Counted from the stretch's first letter, positions 25,258-35,524 are shown. The stretch: DNA of 64,000 nucleotides from Campylobacter gracilis (GCF_018374135.1 NZ_JAHAFS010000004.1:62001-126000), one strand, 5' to 3'. Program-made: numbers and translations. The notes: a model not told the origin generated them from the letters alone.

Positions 25258-26110
25258 CCTCGGCGGTAAGATCTACTAGCTCAAAATTTTTCGCATCGGC
25301 CAAAACCGCCAAAGTGAGCTTATGATTTAGATCGTGGCTTCCCGCAAATGCCGTATAATCACCCAAAATCGGAGCGCCAACGAGCGCAAGATCGCCGATT
25401 GCATCTAAAATTTTATGGCGGACAAACTCATTTTCAAAGCGCAATCCCTCCGGATTTAAAATTTTATTCTCATCGATTACGACGGCGTTTTCTAAACTAC
25501 CGCCTAGAGCTAGACCCATGGAACGTAGCGCCTGTACGTCTTTCAAAAAACCAAAAGTTCTGGCGCGCGAAATTTCTTTAAGATAGGCTTTTTTGCTAAA
25601 TTCAAAAACATGGTGCTGAGTACCGATGAGCGGATGGCTAAATTTAATTGTATAATCAAATTTCGGGCTCTTGCTAGGACTTAGCCGTACGAGCTTATCT
25701 CCCTCGCGAATCTCCACGGCTCGCTTGATGATGAGGGCTTTTTTATTCGCGTCGAGCTCTCTTACTCCCGCTTCGTCCAAAAGCATACAAAAGCTCGCGG
25801 AGCTTCCGTCCATTACAGGAATTTCGTTGGCATCGACGATGATACGGATATTATCGATACCGTAGGCATTAATGGCGCTCATTAGATGCTCTATCGTTGA
25901 TATATAGCCCTTCTCATTTCCTACGACGGTTGCCATCTGCGTATTTATGACGTTTTCCGGCTCGGCTTTAAAACTAATGCCAAGATCACTTCTATAAAAT
26001 ACGATTCCACTGCCCGCCTCTAAAGGCTCTAACGTAAGTCTGATAGGCTCACCTTTGTGCAGCCCGATGCCGACGTTATGGACTTTCTTAGCTATCGTTG
26101 TCTGTCTCAT
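25226..26110 (-). CDS. lpxC: UDP-3-O-acyl-N-acetylglucosamine deacetylase
   Basis: 294 aa from the ATG at 26110. The frame continues to 26140, but that ATG is part of a TATAATG promoter box, so the later ATG with GAGGAT upstream is preferred. LpxC is the zinc hydrolase that commits to lipid A synthesis. STIEHLMSA (about 71-79) gives one zinc His, and SHPLIGTQHHVF and AGSHDLNHK supply conserved acid/base and zinc residues. Confidence 0.95.
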   Translation of the reverse strand: MRQTTIAKKVHNVGIGLHKGEPIRLTLEPLEAGSGIVFYRSDLGISFKAEPENVINTQMATVVGNEKGYISTIEHLMSAINAYGIDNIRIIVDANEIPVMDGSSASFCMLLDEAGVRELDANKKALIIKRAVEIREGDKLVRLSPSKSPKFDYTIKFSHPLIGTQHHVFEFSKKAYLKEISRARTFGFLKDVQALRSMGLALGGSLENAVVIDENKILNPEGLRFENEFVRHKILDAIGDLALVGAPILGDYTAFAGSHDLNHKLTLAVLADAKNFELVDLTAEVVREYQKVFA

Positions 26111-26138
26111 TTCTATCCTCGTTTTCATTAACCCGCGC

Positions 26139-26144
26139 ATTATA
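26139..26144 (-). promoter_or_regulatory. -10 box of lpxC
   Basis: TATAAT on the minus strand, ~28 nt before the preferred lpxC start. It also overlaps the alternative ATG at 26140, which helps decide the start. Confidence 0.5.
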
Positions 26145-26160
26145 GCGAAAATTTTAAAAT

Positions 26161-27540
26161 TTACTTACCTTTTTCTATTACTTTTTTGGACGATTCTAAG
26201 ACGTCGGTAATGTTATCTTTCATCCACTTAGGATCCATCCACTCCTCGGGTCTTACGTCCACGCCCTGAACTACGATGCCAAAATGCAGATGATCTCCGA
26301 AAGCAAAGCCGCTTGAGCCCGTCTGTGCTAGAATGTCGCCCGGCTTTACATCGCTGCCCACACTTAACTGCGTCGCCGAGCAGTGTCCGTAGATGCCGTA
26401 TAATCCAAAGCCATAGTAAATTCCTAAATTTAATCCGAAAATTCCATTTTCCTGCGCAAAAACTACCTTGCCATAGTTGCTCTCTTTGATATCGGCGTTT
26501 GCAACGCTTGCTAGATCGAGCCCCATATGCCATGACTCGCTTACTTGTTCGTCGTTCATAAAAAATATACGATGATCGGCAAAGCTTGCTACCGCTGCGC
26601 CTTTAGCAAGCGGATAAAAAGGCTTTAGCTCAAATCCATTTATTTTATCCTCGTGCACCGCGCTAGTGGCAGCGTGCAGGTCATCCCCGTTTTTCTTACG
26701 CAAAGTTTCATTTACGAATTTAAATTTTTCCAGATCACTCATCGAGTTAAAATTCTGCGCATATTGGCTAGCCAGATCACTTACCTTACCGTTAATAAAA
26801 CCCGAATTCAGCTTGATAGTAGAGACTTTATATTTTTTGTCCTGATAAAAATACTTGATCTGCGAAATGCTTTCGTTGCCTGCACGATCAGTGGCGACCG
26901 CTTCTGCGCGAAATTCCTCTAAATTTGCAGGCCACGCTACGAGAGACGCATAATAGCCATCTTTTACGAAAGGAATCGCTTTAAAAATTTTGCCATAGTT
27001 GGTTTCGACATAGACTTCGTTTAGGCGCTCGTCTTTTGCCGAAAATACGACTACGGCGCTACCACCTTTGGTGATTTTATAGGATTGATTGATGATATTT
27101 ATGACGGGCTTTTTGTCGTCTATTATTATATTTGTCGTTTTTACGCTCTTATTTCCTTGCGCAAAATTCCACGAGCTAATATCGCTCGCAAAAACCTCGA
27201 GCTTGTAGTTTTTATCTTTATTAAGCATCAAATTTTTAGGAAATTGCACGGCAAGCTCTAGCGTCGTTTGCGGAACGTTCAGCTCCTCATTTAGTAGCGG
27301 TATCGTGCTGGCTCCGTCGTTTAAATTAACGCGAACGAGCTTAATGCCGGTATCATCTGAAATTTTAATCTTCAAAGGCGAGGTTAAATTCCAATAAATT
27401 TCATTTTCCAGCGCAATTTGCGGAGGATTTTTTTCAAATTTCGGCGAGGTAAAAATTCTAAAAATTCCATAAACCAAAGCGCATATTATAATAAGAAATA
27501 TTAAAATTTTAAGCTTCGTTCCATTGCCATTTCTACGCAT
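26161..27540 (-). CDS. M23-family peptidoglycan endopeptidase, membrane-anchored
   Basis: 459 aa. One N-terminal transmembrane anchor (about 8-27), a long periplasmic region with beta-rich Ig-like modules, and a C-terminal LytM domain with SWHMGLDLAS (HxxxD) and GDHLHFGI (HxH), the zinc ligands. It should cut peptide cross-links in peptidoglycan and so affect growth or helical cell shape. From memory an orthologous gene sits beside lpxC in C. jejuni. Confidence 0.9.
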   Translation of the reverse strand: MRRNGNGTKLKILIFLIIICALVYGIFRIFTSPKFEKNPPQIALENEIYWNLTSPLKIKISDDTGIKLVRVNLNDGASTIPLLNEELNVPQTTLELAVQFPKNLMLNKDKNYKLEVFASDISSWNFAQGNKSVKTTNIIIDDKKPVINIINQSYKITKGGSAVVVFSAKDERLNEVYVETNYGKIFKAIPFVKDGYYASLVAWPANLEEFRAEAVATDRAGNESISQIKYFYQDKKYKVSTIKLNSGFINGKVSDLASQYAQNFNSMSDLEKFKFVNETLRKKNGDDLHAATSAVHEDKINGFELKPFYPLAKGAAVASFADHRIFFMNDEQVSESWHMGLDLASVANADIKESNYGKVVFAQENGIFGLNLGIYYGFGLYGIYGHCSATQLSVGSDVKPGDILAQTGSSGFAFGDHLHFGIVVQGVDVRPEEWMDPKWMKDNITDVLESSKKVIEKGK

Positions 27541-28102
27541 AAAAGAGCCTTTGATATGATTTTAAAGCGCGATTTTACAAGCTTAACTTAAATTATCGGT
27601 AAAGCGAGGCAAAATTTAACGCAAATCTTTAGCTATTTAAGAGGCGAATTTCAGATTTTAAATTCTAGCAATTTTATAATCTCAAAATTTATGAGCTTTA
27701 AAATTTGGTGGCGCGCTAAATACTAAGCAGTGAAATTCTGCGCGCGACAAAGCGACGTTTAATCGTTTATATCGTGATCTTTAAAATTTCAATATTAGAA
27801 TTTCTTTAAATTATGCTAATGGCTTGTATTGATTTTTTAGAACTCTTAACCTAAAATTTTGCTAGACGAATGAAAATTTAAACTATTTTGATAAATAAAA
27901 TTCTAAAAAATTCAAAACAAGCTATGCGTTTAAATTTCATCCTAAGCCGAGCGGAAATTCCAATTAAAATTTAGCTCAAACCAACCGCCTATAATAGCTG
28001 CAAATAAGCGCTACACAAAAAGCTAAAATCGCGAGCGTTATTAAATTTTAAGGCGTGCGGTAGAAATTCTACGCACGCCTTAACGTTCGCAAGTCGTCGC
28101 GT
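27541..28102. other. Non-coding spacer between bamA and the M23 gene, 562 bp
   Basis: AT-rich with many AAATTT/GAATTT hexamers. No gene recognised. The bamA terminator-like hairpin is at the right end. Confidence 0.5.
28048..28083 (-). terminator. Hairpin downstream of bamA
   Basis: Long near-perfect stem: TTAAGGCGTGCG pairs with CGCACGCCTTAA, extended by TAGAA/TTCTA. It starts 20 nt after the bamA stop. On the minus strand TTAAAATTT follows instead of a pure U-run, so termination is likely but not certain. Confidence 0.65.
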
Positions 28103-30358
28103 TTAATTAAATCTAGCGCCGATACTAAATTCGAAGCTATTTGTGTCGTCGTGCGGCTTTTTATTAAGCGGCTTAACGAAATATAGCTGCAAAGGCCCCA
28201 TCGGCGTCATCCACTCGATACCAGCACCCGTGCTGTAGCGCTCCTCCTCGTTCCAGTCATGATCGCCGATCATTCCGTAGTCAAAAAACGTTACAAAGCG
28301 CATTTTAAGCCTATCGACCACCGGAAAGCTTAGCTCAAAAGAGTTATTGAAGCTCTGCATACCGCCCGTCTCAATATAGCGGCAATTATTTGAATTTAAG
28401 CAGATCTCTTTTTTCGGGATACTGCGACCTTCGTAGCCTCTAATGCTTTTCATTCCGCCTAGGAATAGCTTTTCGTTGATCGGGATCTTTTTATTACCTT
28501 CCCACATATAGCCCGTTGCAGCTTTGTATCTAAAGATAATGTCGTGATCGATATAATCTCGCAAGCCAAAGTAGTAGTTAAATGATCCTCGCGCCTTGGT
28601 GTAGTCCATATCGCCGCCAAGACCCGCGTATTCTAAGCTAGCACTTGCGATCATACCGCTTCTTGGCAAGTAATAATCATCGGTGCTGTTATATGTAATA
28701 GACGGGATAATCGAGCTTTTTAAATTCTTGCCATCTAGATAGCCTGCTTTGGCGTAATATTCATTTAAGCCCTTGATTTCGCTTTTTTCGAGATAATATG
28801 TAAGGCTTACATCGGTATTGCGCCCGATCTTGCGACCGCCCGTGATTGAAAATCCGTAAGATTTCTCATCGTAATCGTCCCAGTCATAGTCATTGGCAAA
28901 GATAGATCCGCCCAAGCTATACTCAGAATCAAATACTCTAGGATTGGTTAAGCTCAAACGTCCGCTTAACTGATCGTCGCTCTTTTCGACCGAGAATGCG
29001 CCGTGAAGGCCGGTGCCAAATACGTTACGATCGCTGATACCGCCGCTAAGTAAAATTCCATCCTCGCTGCCATATCCAATACCACCCGTGATAGAGCCCG
29101 TAGGAGCTTCTTTGACTGCGACTTCAAGATCGATCTGATCGTTAGAAACGCGGTTTTCTTTAATCTCCACCTCATCGAAATATCCCGTGCGTTTTAAAGA
29201 ATTTAACGAATCGTTGTAGTCGGTTTTGCTATATAAATTTCCTTCGGTCAGATACATCTCGCGGCGGATGACCTTATCCTCGGTCTTATCGTTGCCTGAG
29301 ATCGTTACGTTTCTAATATAGACTTTATCCTCTGGGATAACCTGATACGTGATAGCGACTGTGCGAGCTTCTTTGTCCTGCTTAGTCTTAGGCACGATGC
29401 GCACATAGGCGTATCCCTGATCGGCGACTAAAGTTTCTAGCGTATTCATATCGCGACGCAAACGCTCGGAATTCATCGTATCGCCCTTTTGAAGCTTAAA
29501 ATCGTCCAAAACCTTTTCTTTATCAAGCTTGATTATATCTGCAGGATACTCGATATCTACGGAGCTTACGGTGTATTGCTCGCCCTCACTGATGTAGTAG
29601 GTAAGATCGGCAGTGTAATTATCCATATCGGCATTAAGTAGTGGCGCCGAAACCTGCGCGTCTAAGTAGCCTTTTTTATAATATTCTTCTTGAATTCTAT
29701 TTGCATCGTTAGGAAGCTCTGCGGTTTTTACCTTGCCATCGTTAAAGCCCCACATCCAGCCCAACATCTCGCGTTCTTTATTGGCAACAGATGGCTCTAT
29801 ATCATCATAGTCGAGCTTGTCCGCACCTACTAAATTTACCTTATCGATGATGATATTTTCGCCGCGATTTACCTCGATCGTTAGTAATATGACCGATTTA
29901 TCGTCGTTTATCGGCTTTGGATAAAATTCCACCACAGTGTCGAAAAAGCCCTTGACTTCGTAGTATTGCTTGATGCGGGTCTCCGCTTTTTTAGCAGCCA
30001 CCTCATCGTAAACCTGACCCGGACGCAAACCGATGAGCTCATTTATCTTATCGCGGTCGTTGGTAACTACGTTTTTGATCTCGACCTTAGCGATAGTTGG
30101 TTTTTCGGTTACGTTGATAGTGACCGCGCCGCCTTGTTCGCTGATATAAACGTCGCTGAAATAGCCCTGCTCAAATAGCTTTGAGATCGCAGCATTGGTG
30201 TTTTCGCCGTTAAGCTCATCGCCTACCTTAAGTCCTGAAATTTGCTGTGCGACCTGTGGAGAAAGATGCCTAAGACCTTCGAATTTAATGGATTTGATCT
30301 GTGCGGCGCACGCCACGGAAATCCCGCCTACTAAGAGTAAAAAAACGCTTTTTTTCAT
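28103..30358 (-). CDS. bamA: Outer-membrane assembly protein BamA
   Basis: 751 aa. An N-terminal signal peptide (KKSVFLLLVGGISVACA), five POTRA repeats to about residue 415, then a 16-strand barrel ending in the aromatic-terminated FSIGARFN. The barrel holds the conserved IRGYEG motif (RGYE near 660). BamA folds and inserts beta-barrel proteins in the outer membrane. It is monocistronic here, flanked by hairpin and promoter signals. Confidence 0.95.
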   Translation of the reverse strand: MKKSVFLLLVGGISVACAAQIKSIKFEGLRHLSPQVAQQISGLKVGDELNGENTNAAISKLFEQGYFSDVYISEQGGAVTINVTEKPTIAKVEIKNVVTNDRDKINELIGLRPGQVYDEVAAKKAETRIKQYYEVKGFFDTVVEFYPKPINDDKSVILLTIEVNRGENIIIDKVNLVGADKLDYDDIEPSVANKEREMLGWMWGFNDGKVKTAELPNDANRIQEEYYKKGYLDAQVSAPLLNADMDNYTADLTYYISEGEQYTVSSVDIEYPADIIKLDKEKVLDDFKLQKGDTMNSERLRRDMNTLETLVADQGYAYVRIVPKTKQDKEARTVAITYQVIPEDKVYIRNVTISGNDKTEDKVIRREMYLTEGNLYSKTDYNDSLNSLKRTGYFDEVEIKENRVSNDQIDLEVAVKEAPTGSITGGIGYGSEDGILLSGGISDRNVFGTGLHGAFSVEKSDDQLSGRLSLTNPRVFDSEYSLGGSIFANDYDWDDYDEKSYGFSITGGRKIGRNTDVSLTYYLEKSEIKGLNEYYAKAGYLDGKNLKSSIIPSITYNSTDDYYLPRSGMIASASLEYAGLGGDMDYTKARGSFNYYFGLRDYIDHDIIFRYKAATGYMWEGNKKIPINEKLFLGGMKSIRGYEGRSIPKKEICLNSNNCRYIETGGMQSFNNSFELSFPVVDRLKMRFVTFFDYGMIGDHDWNEEERYSTGAGIEWMTPMGPLQLYFVKPLNKKPHDDTNSFEFSIGARFN

Positions 30359-30390
30359 AAAATTTTACCTAAAAACGAAAATAATTTGCG

Positions 30391-30396
30391 TATAAT
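30391..30396 (+). promoter_or_regulatory. -10 box of tyrA
   Basis: GCGTATAATACC, 44 nt before the preferred tyrA ATG at 30440; bamA diverges from the other side. Confidence 0.5.
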
Positions 30397-30439
30397 ACCA
30401 CATTAAAATTAAAACTTGCATATATCAAAAAGGAATTTT

Positions 30440-31270
30440 ATGAAGATAGGAATTATCGGCCTGGGTCTCATCGGCGGCTCTCTTGGGCTATGTTTAAAAA
30501 GCACCAAAATAATTAGCGCCGTCTATGGCTGCGACATCAGCCGCGAAAACGAAAAAGAAGCGCTACGGCTCGGGCTCGTGCATGAAATTTTAAGCCTAGA
30601 GCAGATGAAGCAAATCTGTGACGCGATCTTTCTCGCAATCCCCGTGGAGGCAATTATTGAGACATTGCAAAAACTAAGCGACTGCAGAAGCGAGACGACA
30701 ATCATCGATCTGGGAAGCACTAAATTTAAAATTTTGCAAAACTGCCCGCCGCAAATCAGACGAAATTTCATCGCAGCTCACCCGATGGCGGGCACCGAAG
30801 ATTCCGGCCCGCAAGCGGCGTTTAAAGAGCTTTTAAACGGCGCGGTAGTCGTCATCTGCGACGATCACGGCGCGGATGAAGTGCATATCAAACGAGCGGT
30901 CGAAATTTTTTCGTTCGCGGGGATGAAGATCGTATTTATGGACGCAAAAAGCCACGATCACCACGTGGCGCTCATCTCACACCTGCCGCATGCGATCAGC
31001 TACTCGCTCGTAAATAGCGTGCTAAAAGAGGAAAATCGCCGCAACATCATAAATTTAGCCGGCGGTAGCTTTTCGGGCATGAGCCGTATCGCCAAAAGCT
31101 CGCCGCAGATGTGGGTCGATATTTTTAAGCAAAACCGCACGAACCTGCTGGGCGCGATCGATGCTTTTAAAAACGAGCTTGAAATTTGCGTGCAGATGAT
31201 TCGTGACGAGCACTGGGATGAGCTTGAGGCGTGGATGTATGAAGCGCGTAAGCTAAGGGATATTATTTAA
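30440..31270 (+). CDS. tyrA: Prephenate dehydrogenase
   Basis: 276 aa from ATG 30440, preceded by AAAAAGGA; an in-frame start at 30416 would lie only ~20 nt from the -10 box and lacks a ribosome-binding site. The Rossmann start KIGIIGLGLIGGSLGL and the catalytic segments AAHPMAGTEDSG and SHLPHAISY are those of TyrA, which makes 4-hydroxyphenylpyruvate for tyrosine. No chorismate mutase domain is fused. Confidence 0.93.
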   Translation: MKIGIIGLGLIGGSLGLCLKSTKIISAVYGCDISRENEKEALRLGLVHEILSLEQMKQICDAIFLAIPVEAIIETLQKLSDCRSETTIIDLGSTKFKILQNCPPQIRRNFIAAHPMAGTEDSGPQAAFKELLNGAVVVICDDHGADEVHIKRAVEIFSFAGMKIVFMDAKSHDHHVALISHLPHAISYSLVNSVLKEENRRNIINLAGGSFSGMSRIAKSSPQMWVDIFKQNRTNLLGAIDAFKNELEICVQMIRDEHWDELEAWMYEARKLRDII

Positions 31271-31392
31271 AATTTCAGCGCGGCTAGACTGCGCGACGGG
31301 AGCCGCAAGAGCACGCTTTTAAATTCTAAAATTTCGCTTTCAAATAGCCTGCGTAAATTTAAATTTTAATACGTGTGAGCCTGGATACGAAC

Positions 31393-32124
31393 TCAAAAAT
31401 CTATGCATTCTTGCGTAAAAATTTTCTTTGAGGGAAACTCCAGCGCGCAAAGCCTCGCCTTCTCACCCCAGTGCTTTTTATAAACACAGCCCAGATCGAT
31501 ATTTGCGCTAAATTCCGCAATGACGGGCTTTTTCACCGGCGTGTGCCCGTAGACGTTAAAAATTCCATCATTCGCGCTATCGTCGCCACGCCCGCTTAGC
31601 ACGTGAGCTGCGAAGCTTTTCGTACGCTCTGCATCGTGTCTGATCCCCCACGCGCGACCCACTGCGGAGTGCAATACGACGAGCGCGCGACCGCTTTCAT
31701 CACGCAAATCATACTCCAGGTAAATCGGCAGCCGCGAGACAAACCGCAGATGCTCCTTGCATTGCTTCATGCCTCCGTGACGATAATACGACGCTAGCGT
31801 CGCCTTACCGCCGTTATTAAACAGCCAGCTTTCATCCAAGCTAAAAAATGCGTAAGGGTCGTTTGAGCTAGTAAATTTGCCCGTTTTTGCGCATCTTAGA
31901 GCGGTTTTTGCATTGCGTATGAAGCGCCTTTCATGATTGCCCATCACTGCGTCATATCCGCGAGTGCGCACTAGCTCCACCACATCCGCACTCGCAGGGC
32001 CTCGGTCGATCAGATCGCCCACAAAGCAAATTTTACTATCAAATTTACGCGGCAGCTGTTCTATTAACGCCAAAAGCGATCTGTAACAGCCATGCACATC
32101 GCCTATGATGTAGATATTTTGCAT
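31393..32124 (-). CDS. PPP-family metallophosphoesterase (ApaH/PrpA-like)
   Basis: 243 aa. All three metal motifs of the phosphoprotein-phosphatase family are present: GDVHG (8-12), GDLIDRG (about 37-43) and GNHE (about 62-65), with later histidines (LHSAVG, YGHTPV). It could hydrolyse phosphoserine/threonine or diadenosine tetraphosphate; length and motifs do not separate these. A minus-strand TATAAT lies at 32174-32179. Confidence 0.88.
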   Translation of the reverse strand: MQNIYIIGDVHGCYRSLLALIEQLPRKFDSKICFVGDLIDRGPASADVVELVRTRGYDAVMGNHERRFIRNAKTALRCAKTGKFTSSNDPYAFFSLDESWLFNNGGKATLASYYRHGGMKQCKEHLRFVSRLPIYLEYDLRDESGRALVVLHSAVGRAWGIRHDAERTKSFAAHVLSGRGDDSANDGIFNVYGHTPVKKPVIAEFSANIDLGCVYKKHWGEKARLCALEFPSKKIFTQECIDF

Positions 32125-32173
32125 AATTTCTCCTTAAATTTTAACGCCATCGCCTTTTAACGCGCGAGCTGTG

Positions 32174-32179
32174 ATTATA
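32174..32179 (-). promoter_or_regulatory. -10 box of the metallophosphoesterase gene
   Basis: TATAAT on the minus strand ~50 nt before the ATG. Confidence 0.4.
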
Positions 32180-32236
32180 GGCGGCAGGCGAGAATTTCGC
32201 GGCAAAGCTCTGCGCTAAATTTTAAAATTTCGCGCG

Positions 32237-32674
32237 CTAGGACTTGGACGGATAAACCCGCTTTAGGACCTCAGCTACGACGATCATAAAAAGAACGATA
32301 AATATTAATGCGCTAAGCAATGAGGAATAAAACGTGGCAAGATGCAAATCTGAAACAATCAGCGCCACAATCATCATCCCTAAAAATGGCGATAGTATCC
32401 AAACTGCTGCTGTAGGCAAAAATAAATTTACGAAAAAATCCGTGAGCTTACCAAAATCCTTTAGCTTTGCGGCAAGCACCGCACAAACCCCGCAAAAAGA
32501 TATCCACAAAAATAGGAAATATACGCACTTCTGCTGTAGCCATTCTAAGGGATCGTCATCCCAGACGCTAGACGTGTCAAAAATCCGCCATACCACAAAA
32601 TCGCCCAAGCTCGAAATATTCATCAAGCAAAAACTCATCGAAAATGCGCAGGCTATAATTTTTAAAATAATCAT
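32237..32674 (-). CDS. Four-helix membrane protein of unknown function
   Basis: 145 aa with hydrophobic segments near residues 2-20, 45-68, 82-108 and 113-138. No family recognised. It lies 22 nt downstream of dus on the same strand and could be cotranscribed. Its codons are poorer in GC than its neighbours, which may point to a later arrival. Confidence 0.6.
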   Translation of the reverse strand: MIILKIIACAFSMSFCLMNISSLGDFVVWRIFDTSSVWDDDPLEWLQQKCVYFLFLWISFCGVCAVLAAKLKDFGKLTDFFVNLFLPTAAVWILSPFLGMMIVALIVSDLHLATFYSSLLSALIFIVLFMIVVAEVLKRVYPSKS

Positions 32675-32696
32675 CAGAGTTCCTAAAATTATAAAT

Positions 32697-33623
32697 TTAA
32701 CTAAAAAATTCCTCGATCAGCCGCGCCATCTCACTCTCGGCGGCGACGTGATTGATCTGCTCGCGAAAGCTCGCGGCATTTTCGCGCCCCTTGGAGTATT
32801 CGTGCAGATGCTTGCGAAATATCGCTACGCCGCGCACGCCGTAATGGCTTAGCATTTGAGCGAAATGATAGAGCACGACCTCCCTTTTTAGCGCGTCGCT
32901 TGCCTGCTTGCCCGTTTTGATCTCGCGAAATATCCACGGCCTGCCGATGACCGCGCGACCGATCATCAGCGCGTCTGCGCCGCTAAGGTCTCGCACTGCG
33001 GGCGCATTGGAGGAGTTTATGTCGCCGTTTGCGATCACGGGGATTTGCAGCACGCGTTTAGCTCTTGCGATCGCGCCGTAATCCACCGCCGCGCTGTATC
33101 CGCCCGCCCTGGTGCGGCCGTGAATCGCGATAAAATCGGTCCCTGCACTTTGTACAGCGCGCGCGATATTTTCGATATCCACGGCGCCAAAGCCCAGCCG
33201 AACCTTCGCGCTCGTAAATTTTTTATTCGAATACTTTTTGATCGTCTCAACCAGGCGCGATAGGCGGGGTAGATCGAGCAGCAGCGCCGAGCCAGCACCC
33301 TGCTTTACGACTTTGGGAACGGGGCAGCCGCAGTTTAGATCGATGCCGTCGATGCCGTCAAATTTATTGATGAGCAGAACCGCCTTTTTGACGATCTCCG
33401 CATCGCTGCCTGCGATCTGCACGAAAAATGGGGTTTCGGCGGCGTTTTTTTCGAGCATCTTTAGCGTCTTTTCGCCCTCGAAAACAAGGGCGTTTGTGCT
33501 TATCATCTCGCTTACGGTAGCGTCGCAGCCGAATTTTTTCACTACGCCCCGCAGCGGCGGATCCGAAAAGCCCGCCAAAGGCGCCAAAAATAGAGGGTTT
33601 CTTTTAAAAAAATCTTCCGTCAT
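32697..33623 (-). CDS. dus: tRNA-dihydrouridine synthase
   Basis: 308 aa, FMN TIM barrel that reduces uridines in the tRNA D-loop. Diagnostic motifs: APLAGFSDPP near the start, LNCGCPVPKVVKQGAGSALL with the catalytic Cys, IHGRTR and ADALMIGRAVIGRPW for phosphate binding. It is closest to the DusB group. From memory its relation to the dksA-rlmH-accD cluster matches C. jejuni. Confidence 0.93.
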   Translation of the reverse strand: MTEDFFKRNPLFLAPLAGFSDPPLRGVVKKFGCDATVSEMISTNALVFEGEKTLKMLEKNAAETPFFVQIAGSDAEIVKKAVLLINKFDGIDGIDLNCGCPVPKVVKQGAGSALLLDLPRLSRLVETIKKYSNKKFTSAKVRLGFGAVDIENIARAVQSAGTDFIAIHGRTRAGGYSAAVDYGAIARAKRVLQIPVIANGDINSSNAPAVRDLSGADALMIGRAVIGRPWIFREIKTGKQASDALKREVVLYHFAQMLSHYGVRGVAIFRKHLHEYSKGRENAASFREQINHVAAESEMARLIEEFFS

Positions 33624-34163
33624 TTTAAATTTCTCATTTTGATTTCGTCCGAATTTAAACCTTTAAATTTAATACCGCAATGCTTGCAGCGGGTTTTGCC
33701 GCGAGCTTTAAAATTTTAAATTTCATAGGCTACGTATTCGCATTTAGGCGCGAATTTTATTTTTAAGCTTGGCTAATTTGCATGGCGGCAAAACGGCAGC
33801 AAAGATGATCGCCACCAAATTTTATTTGCACGGCGAACCTGGCAAGCAGCTTTCAAAACGCCGCATGAAATTTTAAAATTTCAGCACTTTATTCGGCTAG
33901 CAAGTCTTGCGCTTTACGTTTAAATTTTAAATTTCGTAGCATAAATACAAAATCCGTTTACGCGCGCACTACACAAACAAATCTTTTAAATTTTACCGCT
34001 TGTGCGCATTGATCTTTCGATAAATTTTGAAATTTCAAATTTGCGCGAGTTAAAATTTTATCCGCACTTTAAAATTTATCGCGCAGGCTGTGTTTGATAG
34101 CCGCAAAGAGCGTAAAAGGTGGCTTCCTTTATTTGCACAAAACGAACTCGCAAAATTACCGAG
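33624..34163. other. Non-coding spacer, 540 bp
   Basis: No gene seen; AAATTT-type hexamers recur (for example around 33660, 33715, 33870-33930 and 34030-34075) without a clean period. Confidence 0.5.
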
Positions 34164-35165
34164 CTAAAATAACAGCGACGCAGGAACATTTTTGCCGTTA
34201 TCGCGCAAAAATAGCAGAATTTTAAACTTCTCAAACTCGTCGCCGTCGGCAAGGCTTAGCTGTTCTCTAAACTCGTCGATCATGCCAAGCTCATATAGCG
34301 CGTACAGATATGCCTCCGTCGCTTCTTGATTCTCGTTTTTGAGCCGCTCGAAAAAGGCTTTGTATTGCTCTGGAGCGAGATGATTTTTTAGCTTTTTAGC
34401 AAAGCCGATAAAATCCTGCTCGCTAAATTTTTCATTATTTACGAGATCGAAAAGCTCCTCGCTGCTGATCTCAAAGCTCGCGTCATTCACCGCGCGATCC
34501 ACTAAAATATTTACCTCAGCTATATCTTTAGGAATTTTATAGGCCTTGATCTTATCGTAGCTTCCTTTGGCAAGCGCTACGGCATAGGCTTTTTTAGTGA
34601 TATTTTCGCTATAAACGCCTTTGGTTTTTAAAATTTCATACGCATACGCAGGCTCGGCGTCGAGGCGATTGAGCTCGTTTTGCAAAAATAGTCCGTTATC
34701 TTTAGGAAGTTTATATTTTCGCAGATCCGCAACTTCGCCGTTTTTAACCTTCTCGATAACGCCTATAACTTCTTTTAGATCCTCATTTTTGACGTCTATG
34801 CCGGTGCTATCGTACCACGGAGATAAAATTTTAGTAAGCTCGCTCGGGTCTTTAAAATACTCGGTTTTAAAGTCTTTATTGGTATCAAGACCCAGCAAAA
34901 CCTCTTTACTCATCGCATCGTATGCACTTAGATCCTTTGCGATCGCCCTTTTTGTGCGGTAAAACGCGAAGCTGTGAAAAACGATATGAAAAATCGCTAA
35001 AATCATATATAAAATTAACGGCAGTACGATCCACACTGCCACAGGAAGCGTAAGAGTAAAACCGAAAAGCCCTAGCGTATAGCTACTGCTTTGCTGCGTA
35101 AAGACCAAAATCGCGACGATTGCGATATAGACGATCGAATATAAAAAGAATTGCTTGGTTTTCAT
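34164..35165 (-). CDS. Membrane protein of unknown function linked to dksA
   Basis: 333 aa. Two transmembrane helices near the N-terminus (about 6-24 and 36-65), then a ~265-residue, largely helical cytoplasmic domain with no recognised motif. It starts 2 nt after dksA, so it is in the accD-rlmH-dksA operon. A membrane protein at this place is, as I recall, conserved in Campylobacter, which suggests a housekeeping role. Confidence 0.7.
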   Translation of the reverse strand: MKTKQFFLYSIVYIAIVAILVFTQQSSSYTLGLFGFTLTLPVAVWIVLPLILYMILAIFHIVFHSFAFYRTKRAIAKDLSAYDAMSKEVLLGLDTNKDFKTEYFKDPSELTKILSPWYDSTGIDVKNEDLKEVIGVIEKVKNGEVADLRKYKLPKDNGLFLQNELNRLDAEPAYAYEILKTKGVYSENITKKAYAVALAKGSYDKIKAYKIPKDIAEVNILVDRAVNDASFEISSEELFDLVNNEKFSEQDFIGFAKKLKNHLAPEQYKAFFERLKNENQEATEAYLYALYELGMIDEFREQLSLADGDEFEKFKILLFLRDNGKNVPASLLF

Positions 35166-35167
35166 AG

Positions 35168-35524
35168 CTAACTCCTATTTTGCTTTTCCGCCTGTTCCTT
35201 GCACGAAATGCACAATCTCGCCTCCGGATTTACCTTAAGGCGCTCTAAGCTTATCTGCTCACCGCAGCTCTCGCAAAGCCCATAAGTGCCGTTTTCGATG
35301 CGCTTAAGCGCGCTTTCGATCTCTAAAAATGCCTTTTGTTGATTAACATTGAGCGAATATTCGATGCTTAAATCCGTATTCATACTCGCTACGTCAAAAT
35401 CATCCGCAGCTTTATTTTCGCGCAATTCCGAAATTTCATTTACAGAGCTATTAATATTGGCGATAAGTTGCTCTCTTTTTTCTTCTAAAATTTTCTTGTA
35501 AAATTTCAACTCGTTTTTCTTCAT
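35168..35524 (-). CDS. dksA: DksA/TraR-family zinc-finger regulator
   Basis: 118 aa. A coiled-coil N-terminal part (residues 1-70) with the acidic tip DDFDVASMNTD, then the C4 zinc finger CESCG...CISC (about 87-110). DksA binds the secondary channel of RNA polymerase and works with ppGpp. It is shorter than E. coli DksA (151), as in Campylobacter. Its ATG overlaps the rlmH stop. Confidence 0.9.
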   Translation of the reverse strand: MKKNELKFYKKILEEKREQLIANINSSVNEISELRENKAADDFDVASMNTDLSIEYSLNVNQQKAFLEIESALKRIENGTYGLCESCGEQISLERLKVNPEARLCISCKEQAEKQNRS